Of a DNA stretch of 64,000 bases, positions 10,821-20,804 are shown in pieces. Both the position numbers and the translations under genes were made by a program. Position 1 is the first letter of the stretch. Each line of letters opens with the position of its first letter. Source of the DNA: Prinsepia uniflora (lineage: Eukaryota > Streptophyta > Magnoliopsida > Rosales > Rosaceae); NCBI GenBank assembly GCA_032719365.1, contig CM064872.1:72604752-72668751 (forward strand), read 5' to 3'. Below the pieces are notes generated by a model that was given only the letters and a program-made list of their open reading frames with translations, had not been told where the DNA came from and made no database searches.

Positions 10821-13408
10821 TGTAACGACCCGAACCGTGAATAATAATATTTTAATGTAAAAAGACTATTTTGCCCCTGAAGGGGGGAAACTTTGACTTT
10901 TGGCCCGGGAAACAATTTGGACTTTGACCCATGACTATGACGTAGGTCGGGACGTCACGAATCCGTAGACAGGCGGCACGCCGAAATCGGAGTTCGTATG
11001 AAGAAGTTATGGTCAAGAAAGCGTTTTAGCGGAATTTACGAACCGAGAACAACGGAATAAAATATTAATTTATTACGGAAATCCGTGCCAACCTAATATT
11101 TAAATCAAACCGATGGATTGGTGACAAGTGTCACCCATCCAAGCCTACACTATTCCCATAAAGAAACTAATACTATTTAATCTATTTTTTATATTATTTA
11201 TTTTCCCTCCATTTGATTTCAGCCATTGGATTTCTGGCCAGATTGAATCCTGGCCCTTCATCCTCATCTGCTCCCTTGTTCATGCACGATCTGTCTCTGC
11301 CTTTTTCTTACAAACACACATACAGCCCCCCTCACAAAACCGTGCATTTCATCCATTTTCTCTCGACCAAGGCGATCAAACCAGCCATCCTCTTTGCACC
11401 AAACGACCACCCACAGCACCACCATCATCTGGTCTTCACAACCCGTGCAACCACCAGCCACCACCAGCCCATTTTCCCGTCCGAAATCCCGTCCAAAAAC
11501 TCAGACCCGAAACACGACGGAAACGGGTCCAAGAAGCAAACCGTGACAACCACACCATCTCGACGCAGGGGAAGCTCCAGTCTACACCGTGAGGACCCCA
11601 GGAGCTTAACTGGACGACGGCACGGCCTGCGGCGGCGTCACGGCGGCGGTAAGGTCGAAAACCCGAAAACCCGTTTTACTCCCCTGTTTCGGACCAACCT
11701 GTTTTAGTGCTAGGAACTCAGTTGTTTGGTGTTAGACATGTTCTAGGGTGAGAGACGAGTCGACCACGACTGGTTTGGACGACGGAGACGGCGTGGATCA
11801 CCGGAGAAGGCGATCGGACTTTGGCCGTGAGTTTCAGAGGAGAACTGGTGAGTTTTCTCTCATTTTCTTTCCATTCTGAGGTTGTAGAACCATAGAACAG
11901 ACCTAGACGACCCTATAGGGATGAACCCGGTCGAAAATGGTGGCCGGAATCGTACGGTTGAATCGGGTCAAGCCGTGGGTCGACGACGACCCGGTTCCAG
12001 TCAAACGGGTCTGACCCGATACTGTAGCATGATGACGTCATCATGCTGACGTCACTTCTGACGTCATGATGATGTCATCCTGTCAGATATTGTCAGACCA
12101 GGGACCAATCAGAACATGCCACATGTCACCTGACAAGTGTCAGTGATGACGTCATGCTGACGTCAGCAGTACTGTAGCAGCGTTGACCCACGTGTTGACC
12201 AGGCGCGTGGGGGCGCGTGTGAACAGTGATTTTGGTGGGGCCGGTACCATTTTCAAGGTTTCGACGATACGGATCCAATGGAGGTGGTTTCGTGTCGATT
12301 GGAGATCGTTATGTTGGTCAAAATGGGGTTTGAAGCACAGGGAATAGTGCCCGGGATGCGTTTTTGAGGCGGATCTGTTCTAGGGTCTTGGTATTGATAT
12401 TATAGGGTCCTTAAGTAACCCTCAGGAGTAATAATACAGGTTTATAGAGATCGTTGAGCAGCAAGGATCGAGTGTGAGTGGGCTGTTTGATTTATAAAAG
12501 GCTTGCATGCATAAACTGTTTTACTATTTCCACTGATGAGTCTTATGAACTGCTTATATATGTTATTACAATGTTTTGGGCATGAGACCCGTCTGGATTA
12601 TATGTGGATTTTGTTTGGGATGTCCGGGGGACATAGGGTAAACTATACTGTTATTGTACTGTACTTTCCTACCTGTGTATATTGTCTCCTCCAGGGAGGG
12701 TCGTTGGCCTGGGTGGACCCTGGAGTAGTCACGGGGCTCTGACTGAGTGGAGTTGACCCCCGTTGGGCTGCTTACTCTCAGGAAGGCATGTTCATATACC
12801 TCGGGCAGTGACCGGGATACCGGGAGCTGATGTACCTAGAGAGTCTCGGGTGTGAGACCCTGAGTGGCAACGCGTAGCCTTAGAACCGTGACATCATTTG
12901 GGTTGGGTTTTACAGTGCACTGATATGTTAGTTTCACCTTACGATTATTATTGTGGTTCATCTGTTATGATTTCATTATAATATTATGTTTTCACTGCAT
13001 GCAAGATTTGGAAAACGGAGGGGTAAAACCTTATGATTATTTTATTATTATATTGATTTCTAAACTGTTATTTTTGGCCCACTCACCCTTGTTTTACTGA
13101 CCCCTCCAGACCCTGACACGGCAATAGAGGAGGAGGCAGAGGTTTAGTTTGCCTAGCTGTGCACCTGTACACCCACTTGTGGGTAGGTTGAGCACCGAAT
13201 AAATGTACTCTGACTAGTGTGCTCACATGTTGTATTTTATTTTCCCTTGTCTGACAGTATCACTTTAAACACTGTGTTTGTACATTATCTATCTATGTGA
13301 GTCTTCGGTTTTTATTTAAGGGTAATTTTGGTATGTTTAGAGTCATTGTCAGACGGGAGCGGGTCACGTCCCCGGGTGGTCCCAGTGGGATTGGGACGGG
13401 TCCTGTCA
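10821..13408 (+). repeat. 3' LTR of the 5286-13408 gypsy element
   Basis: A complete LTR, TGTAACGACC to GGGTCCTGTCA. It holds five intact TGACGTCA palindromes plus one decayed (TGATGTCA, about 12070) at 12033-12165, the bracket pair GTGAGTGGGC (12474-12483) and GCCCACTCAC (13077-13086), and a stem-rich domain at about 12680-12890. Confidence 0.92.
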
Positions 13409-15564
13409 TTTTGCCCCTGGAATGGGTGAATCGTTGACTCTTCGTTCAGGTGGTCAAATGGACGTTGGCCAATGACTGTGACATAGTTCAGGACGTCACG
13501 AGTTCATAGACATGTGGCATGCCCGATTCCGACGTTCGAGGAAGAAATTATGATTTTCGGAAGTTCGGGGGTATTTTGGTAATTTGGTTAAAAATAGGCA
13601 AAAAGTTGACTATTGACCTGGGAGGTCCGATAGCCGAGGGCCGAGGACCGTTACGCAGATCGAGACGATATGAATCCGTAGACAGGCGGCACGTCGAATA
13701 CGGACGTTCGACGGAGAAATTACAATTCACGGAAATTCGAGGGAACTTTTACACGAAGTTCGAGACAGATTGACTTTTTTCCTAAGTGGGGCTCAGATAT
13801 TTGTCACTGGCCCAATGGATGAGTGAGAAGTGTCACTCATCCATTGTACACTCAAACATACTCATGCATATCCACCCTTAACTGTGTTCGACCATTTTCC
13901 CCATTTCTAACCAAACCCGATCAAACCTTCATCCCAATCCCCCTTATGACCATGATTGAGACCAAGGGAGGAAGAGAGCAGGAAGAACAATGGTGGCTGG
14001 CCAGGACGGCGCCGCCATGGACGGCGGAGGTAAAACCCGAGCAAGGTATCAGTTTTGGCCTTTCCATGTTATTTTTAATTTCAAACATTGGGGACGGTTT
14101 TGATTGACTAGAATAGGCTTACTAGGTTTATAGGAAGGTTTTAGAGAGGTTTTCGAGGGTGTTTGAGGGCTGAGGAACCGTGGGAGGAAAAAGGACAACT
14201 GGACAGTGAACCAAGTTTTGGAACTAAGGGGTTTAGGGAGTTTTTGTTAGTTCTTTTCATATGAATAGATAGGAATTGAGGAACTAGGAAGAATAAAATT
14301 AAAATGGAAGAAAACAGACCGGATTTGAGAGAGATATGATGGTGAACCAGTCACGCCAGTCGGATTAGACCGGATTACAGAAATAAACCAAACCGGCCGG
14401 TTTGCCCAAGGTTGAAGAAAACTATGCAGGGCGCGTGAGCCTCACGAGCAGCCCCTTTGGGCGGCGCGAGAGGCATTTCTTAGGGGAAGTTCCAACATGT
14501 GAAATCATCTATTTGATGTAACGAACATTTTGGGACTGGTTTCGAGTCGATCGGACATCATCTCGATATAGTTCGGGTTGTCCGAATGTTTAGGTTCGCG
14601 TTTAAAAATAGTTAAAAATTCCGAAAAATTACGGGGCTTTAGTGAAGGGTTATTTAAGTAGTTAGGAACCCTGGAGGCGACGATTGGCCAAGGAGAGGCT
14701 TATGGCGCGCGTATCGAGGTGCGGCTTCGGACGGTCTGTGAGTGGACCTTTCTTTCAAAATCGATGCATGCATAAATAACAGGACCACCAACTGGACGTC
14801 AAAAACTGTGCCCGGTCCTGCTCCGTCTGACAAGTCAACTAAAGGCCCTAAACTACCCTTCAGTGCTTGCTAGACAAGGGATAATTGCGCTGATTTCTGC
14901 TGCTACCTCTGCTTCACGATCAGCCCCGAACGTTGTACCACGGTCTGGAGGGTCACAAAACAGAAAATGTGTGAGTGGACAAAAATGACCTCTGATAAAA
15001 ACGTTTACCAAAACACAATCTTACCCTCCAGTTTTCACAAACATGCATACATATCATAAAACATGTGTAATAGTATGAAATCATTCAAGTATGAACAGTG
15101 GACCGATAAAATCAAAACATGTTTTCCCATGGTCCGTAATACTCATGTTCACCAAATCAGTTCATGCTATAAAGCATCAAATCCTGGCTCTCTGGCCAAA
15201 ACATGTGAAAACATAATCACCTGGCCACAAAGACCAAAAATCCGTACTCAATACCGGTACGTCATCACAAACGACATCAATCAGCACTAATCATAAGTGC
15301 ACAGTCAATCAATCAATCCAATCAGTCCGCACTACTCACAAGTGCACAAACTATCACACAATCACATCTGCACTACTCACAAGTGCTGCACTACGCGTAG
15401 GCCAATATCCAGCCACACTCTCGGGATCAGACACCTCTGGGCTCAACCCTCGGGCTCAGTCACATCTGGGCGAACACATCCCCAAGCTCAGACACATCCG
15501 AGTGGTACATCCAGGCTCAGTCACATCCGAGAAGCTGGTTTACCATAGGATCAACTCACAATCC

Positions 15565-15656
15565 TACAATCATATCCCCCAAGCTCCGGTCGTTTGGGTA
15601 ATCCCCCCCAAGCTCCGTTCGTCTGGGTAATCCCCCCCAAGCTCCGACCGTCTGGG
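15565..15656. repeat. Three tandem copies of a ~30-bp repeat
   Basis: Within LTR F, three adjacent units share CCCCAAGCTCCG...CGTCTGGG. They differ by a few bases. One related unit is in LTR A near 4510-4550. Confidence 0.8.
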
Positions 15657-16134
15657 CATTTCACAATCACAATGAAAACCATCTCGGGAATTACATCCCA
15701 AAACATTTCAATCAAATCTTGACTTCATATAAAGTTAAGATCATTCCTTGACTTCAAACCAAGTCAAGAGCATTCCCGACTGGGTCTCAAGCCCCAAATA
15801 CCATTTACACATAATTCTTTAAAATCACATTTTAAAACAATAAAATAATCCAGAAATCATCGTTGACTCACCAACTAAGTCAAAATATCATTTTAGAAAT
15901 CCTTTTAACTCCGGGCCTAGCCCAAAACATCATTTGCACGTTCCTCAGAAAACGTGCCCGAAAGGCTGATTAAAATAATCATAAAATCACAAGAAATCAT
16001 CAATTTCATCAAATTCACAAGTGACTCCAATCCGAGTCAAAATCATTATCCAGTTGGGTTCTCAAGCCCAAAATATCATTTTCACGCAAATCCATGTGAT
16101 CGCAACCTCAGTTGCCATTTTCATGTAAATCCAT

Positions 16135-16275
16135 GAAATCGATCCTTGACTCATACCCGAGTCAATACATCATTCTCAATCCATGACTCATAACTCGAGT
16201 CCAAACATCATTTTCAATCAATTTCAATCCCGGACTCATAACCCGAGTCCAAACATCATTTTCAATCAATTTCAT
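16135..16275. repeat. Tandem ~60-bp repeat with GACTC/GAGTC stems in LTR F
   Basis: Two to three units repeat GACTCATAACCCGAGTCC followed by AACATCATTTTCAATCAA. Each unit can fold as GACTC...GAGTC, sometimes extended to GGACTC...GAGTCC. Confidence 0.7.
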
Positions 16276-18294
16276 AATTTCTCGAAAATTGTGCTAAAAA
16301 AAATATAATAATCCATAAAATCGAGAAATCACCGGATTGAAACATCAATCATGCCAAAACATATAAAATCATATAATAAATCATTTAAATCATATATGCA
16401 TGCATCACGGTTAGAAAACAAAGTCCACTCACACACACCGTCTGAATCGCTCGCTTCCGAGCTGCACGTTTTTCCGTAAATTCTGGAAATCACAATTCCT
16501 ATCCAAAATCATTATAGAGGGTTACTAACATCTCAAAATACTTCATATAATTTTCCCCAATTTTTCTGGAATTTAAATACGTATTTAACATGTAAATCAA
16601 AACTTCGGGTACGCGGAACATTAACGAAACGATATTCGATTTCCTCAAAACCAGTGTCAAAATGTTCATTACACTGAGAGGATTCAAAGACATGTTGACC
16701 TTACCTTAAAACAAGGTCGTACGCGCTCTCACGAGCCACCGTGAATGGCTGCGTGTGAAACCTACGCGCCAACTACAATAACTGTGAACAGTCGTCTTCC
16801 TCGCCCGTTTTACTGATAAACGAGTCCTTTTGCCTGCGAACAGACCCGATTCAATGTCTGTCAATTCTACACCGTTTTCATCAATTCAAACGTCCATTAG
16901 CATCGAATTAGTTTCAATTAAGGATCTGTGAACATAATTGCAATTAAACTTACCTCAATCATTCAAATCAAAGATGAACCTTCAAAGAACAGTCGACTCT
17001 GTTCATCGTCCAATCTCCATCAATTGTCCTTGTTTTCCTCAAATTGACCCATCAGGGAGCTTCGTGGGGTTCTCATAAACACCCTCGCAAGTTCAATTTC
17101 ATCGTATCATGTCTCAATTCCCACGACTCAAGCTCCAAATTTCAGAAAGTTCATTCCCCTAGTTCTACCTCAAATGGACCTCAATTCCCCTCAAATTTCA
17201 CTAGGTTCAACTTGTATCAATCCCAGGAAGCTAAAGGAAGCTTCAATTTCGATCTCCAGAGCTCAAAGCTTGGAATTCGAATTTCCCCCCAAAAATCCAA
17301 ATTTTTGATTTACAGTTCCCAGCTCACTCTTAATCCCTCGTGTTTCCCTTCGACTAATTTCGTCTCTCCCAACTCTTAATTCCTTAGTCTCAAGCTCATA
17401 AATGGAAGGGGAAATGGTGGAAAGAGATCAAACTCACTTCTATGTTTTTCAGTTATTCACGGGTAAGAAAACAAAGGAGAATATTAATGGCTGATTAAGC
17501 ATGATTAAAAACAATTAACAAATAATAAAACACAATGATCATGTTTTCCCTAAAACATGGATCAGACTTTAGGCCCTAAATCAAGGGATGGGTGACACAT
17601 GTCACTCATCCAGATGTGCTCAATCATCATACACTATTCACAATAAAATAATATTTTAATCGAAATCCCGATTCGTTCGGTTAATCGATTTCGATCCCGT
17701 GGCGGTAACTTCGTCGTTGAATCTCCGATTTCGGCATGCCGCTTGTCATTGGATTCGTATCGACTAGACCTACGTAACGGTCCTTGGCCCTCGTCCATTG
17801 GACTTCCCGGATCAAAAGTCAACATTTGGCCCATTTTCAGCCAAATTACCAAAATACCCCTCAACTTCCGAACGTCATAACTTCTTCCTCGAATGTCGGA
17901 ATCGAACGTGCCACCTGTCTATGAACTCGTGACGTCCTGAACTACGTCACAGTCATCGGTCAAAGTCCGTTTGACCTCCCAAACTAAAAGTCAAATTTTT
18001 GCCCACGTACAGGGGCAAAACGGTCATTTTGCACGTTTCGTCCGATTTCACTCAACTAATCTCAGATTAGTCATTCTAAATCATAATTAATTAATATTTA
18101 ATTCCGATATTCGGGACGGGTCATTACATAAATGTTTTAAATACATGTTTTGTTATGTCATGAGTGCATTTGTTTGTGGTAGCCTAGGATTAACGTATTT
18201 GCACGTATTTTGAGATTTACAGTTTTATACGATGCTTGTACGTACTAGGTTTTCAATGATGATTTAATGAACGGGTTTTGGATTTGGAAATATG

Positions 18295-18740
18295 AACTCG
18301 GGGACCCATTTAATTTATGAACTCTCGGACTTGGAGTCCATTTGATTTGACGAGGAATCGGACCGAGGGTCCATTTGAGTTATACGATCGGGCCGAGGGT
18401 CCCGTTGGTTTACGAATTTGGGTTTGTAGCCCAGTTGGTTGTAATCTCGGGCTTGAGACCCATTTGACTGTAGTATCGGGCTTGAGGCCCTATTGGTTGT
18501 GAAATTGGGCTCGAGACCCCGTTGATTTATGGTCTCGGGCTTAGGGCCCAGTTAGTCGTGATATCGAGCTAGAGGCCCAGTTGATTGTGAAATCGGGCTT
18601 GAGTCCGAGTTTGATTTATGAAATGAGAATTCGAGCATGAGACCCTATTGAACTGTGGATTTAGGCCGAGGCCTGTGAAATGGATTTGAATCGGATTCGA
18701 GGAATCTTGTTGAGATGAATCGGGTATGAGACCCAGTTGA
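18295..18740 (+). repeat. Array of ~29-bp hairpin-forming repeats in LTR B
   Basis: About a dozen degenerate units of the type TCGGGCTTGAGGCCCAGTTG. Each has a short stem whose arms change together: GGACT/AGTCC, GGACC/GGTCC and GGGC/GCCC all occur. A shorter version is in LTR E at about 23465-23700. No coding role is visible. Confidence 0.75.
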
Positions 18741-19407
18741 AATATGTTTTGAGAAATAAAGAAAGTATTTGAAAATGTATGACACCTTCCATGTGATTAT
18801 ATGGTCTCCTCCAGACGTCGACCTGGAGAGTCACGATCCACACACCAAAATGGGTATCCCCATAGGGATCCCGTTCTAGGAGTGGGAGTTATAAGTTATG
18901 ATGTGGTCCCGGACCAGATTTCGGAGAGATGTTCGGACTAGATTCAGAGATAGAGCTCGGACTAGATCCAGAGATAGAGCCTCCCAGATGGAGAATTTCT
19001 GGGGGAAGACTCGAAGTGAGACCCCGAGTGGTGTGCACACTAGTATAGAGATGAATAGTGACATATATTGGGGATGTGTTCCCTAGGGGCTGTGTGCCCC
19101 GAGTTGGCATCTTCTCGGAAGTGCCGCGGATGGGTTATACGTATAAGTATGTATGTGATTCTTATGGAAAGTGATTTAGGGGCGGAGACCCCGTGTTCCA
19201 TTTTTTAGAAAGTGATTTGGGGCGGAGACCTCGTATTCGATGTTATGGAAATGGTTTGGGGCGGAAACCTCGTATTGTATGTTTTGGTATTTCACTGAGA
19301 ATGGTTTTGGACTGAAACCCACGTATGTTGATTTGGGCTGAGTTTCCACATGTATAGATTTACGATTTTATTGTGATTTCGGGTCGGGGACCCATAAATG
19401 GATTTAT

Positions 19408-19496
19408 GGTTCATGACGGTTTATGGGGACCGGCATGAACCCTTGAAAGGTTTTTTTTATGGGTCATGACGGTTTATGGGGACCCGACATGAACCC
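19408..19496 (+). repeat. Two copies of a GGTTCATG...CATGAACC hairpin in LTR B
   Basis: First unit: GGTTCATG (19408) pairs with CATGAACC (19434), with an inner CGGT/ACCG pair. The second unit starts at 19461. Three more copies are in LTR E (23722-23855). Confidence 0.75.
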
Positions 19497-20149
19497 TTGA
19501 AAGGTTTTGAGAATGTTTTCAAAGGGTTTTATGAACGTTTGATAAATGGTTTTTGAATGCATGCATATGCTTTTAGTGAAGGGCATAAATGTCTTATTGT
19601 GAAAACGTTTTATTAAAATATTATTTTGTCCACTCACGACTTTTGATGGTTTTAATGCCCTTCAAGTTGATCGCGGATGCGGACTGTAGCAGAGATCGAG
19701 ACATCACACTCCTCATCCTACGATCATGGTGTACTCTGGAAGCCCCGGTGAGGGCTAGAGACTGAATTTTCTCTGGTCGTGTCAGACGAGATCAGACACG
19801 TCCCACGTTAATCCGGGCGGATTTGGGACGGGTCCTGACATTTATGCTATGAGTTGATAATGGTTTCGATGCTATGATTTTGGGATTTGAATTATGATTT
19901 GATTTCCATGGTTTATAAATGGATTTGGAAAAGTGATTTCGATAAATGTGATTTCCGGATTTGGATTCGGAATGATGATTTCAGATTCGGACTTATTCGA
20001 AATGATGATTTCGGATTCAGACTTATTCGGAATGATGATTTCAGATTCGAATTTGGAAATGGATATATGGATTTGGATTTGATAAAATGATTTTGAATTG
20101 GATTTGCTGGATCTGGTTTTGGGTTTAAATACCCGAATATGATATGTGA

Positions 20150-20350
20150 CGGGGGCGCGCCCAGATATGTGATTTTGGGTTTAAAGACCCGGTGAGTTTA
20201 AAGACTCAGATATTGTGATTTCTCCCGGATGCCTATTGAGTTTAAAGACTCGGGAATTTAAAGACTCGGATTGATATTGAGGCATGTTGAGTTTAAAGAC
20301 TCAGATATATATATATATATATATATTGAGCTTAAAGACTCGGATAGATC
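20150..20350 (+). repeat. TTTAAAGA hairpin repeats and a TA run in LTR C
   Basis: Repeated GGGTTTAAAGACCCGG and GAGTTTAAAGACTCGG units, plus a short TA microsatellite (about 20312-20330). Related arrays are at about 25970-26180 (D), 53540-53645 (G), 57335-57570 (H) and, reversed, 60145-60335. Confidence 0.8.
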
Positions 20351-20804
20351 CAAGAGGTTCGATTGATTTTGAATTTTTGTGATACACTGATGGTTTTCTA
20401 ATGGTTTTCAGATGTTTTGGGCTGTGACCTGGATGATATGGATTTAATGGTTTTTGGGATGAGGCCCGGGATTTGAGGAAACAAAAATGATTCTGGTTTT
20501 CATAAACGATTTTGAAATGAAATGGTTTTCGAATGCATGCATTAATTTTACGTGGAGGGTATAAATGTCTTTCCTTATAAAATGTTTTCTGAACTTATTA
20601 TTTATTTTTGTCCACTCATAGTCTTTTTTGTTTTTCAATACCCTCCAAGTTGTTGATGCGGTGCGGGCTGTTGTTAGTGAGGCAGAGACATCACGGGTAC
20701 GATCCACAATGGTTTCTGCGTACTATGGGGAAGTCGGAAGTTGATTTTGGTACGTTGACCTGGGTATCCCTTGTCTGGCTTACGTGTTCCATGGAGGTTA
20801 GACA

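Larger units (their letters stand above)
5286..13408 (+). mobile_element. Ty3/gypsy chromovirus (Tekay-like), nearly complete but defective
   Basis: Flanked by a perfect TTTTG duplication (5281-5285 and 13409-13413) inside LTR B. It has a truncated 5' LTR (5286-6625), a fused gag-pol region, a polypurine tract and a full 2588-bp 3' LTR (10821-13408). The end of the 5' LTR, the primer binding site and the start of gag are missing, lost in one deletion. I counted about nine or ten differences over the roughly 1340 bp shared by both LTRs, so this is one of the younger insertions in the stack, fitting its inner position. Confidence 0.92.
14778..18128 (-). mobile_element. Solo LTR F, reversed, nested in LTR B
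   Basis: On the minus strand it starts TGTAATGACCCGTCCCG and ends GGTCCTGTT (the terminal CA is mutated). A perfect TAAAT duplication lies at 14773-14777 and 18129-18133. About 3.35 kb, same subfamily as A. Bracket pair at 16423-16432 and 14971-14980 (plus coordinates). It landed just beside the TGCATGCA motif of LTR B. Confidence 0.85.
2496..19840 (+). mobile_element. Solo LTR B nested in LTR C
   Basis: Starts TGTAACGACCCGTCCCG and ends GGACGGGTCCTGACA, with perfect target-site duplication TTTAT at 2491-2495 and 19841-19845. Its own pieces are 2496-2591, 5263-5285, 13414-14777 and 18134-19840 (about 3.2 kb). Three other elements (A, the coding gypsy element and F) sit inside it. It carries the duplicated U3 module (about 13460-13760), the GTGAGTGGAC/GTCCACTCAC bracket (14738-14747 and 19628-19637) and hairpin arrays. 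Confidence 0.87.

Noticed and set aside
18295..18740. CRISPR-like array from regular ~29-bp repeats
   Set aside because: Plant nuclear LTR context, no unique equal-length spacers and no cas genes; these are tandem hairpin repeats.
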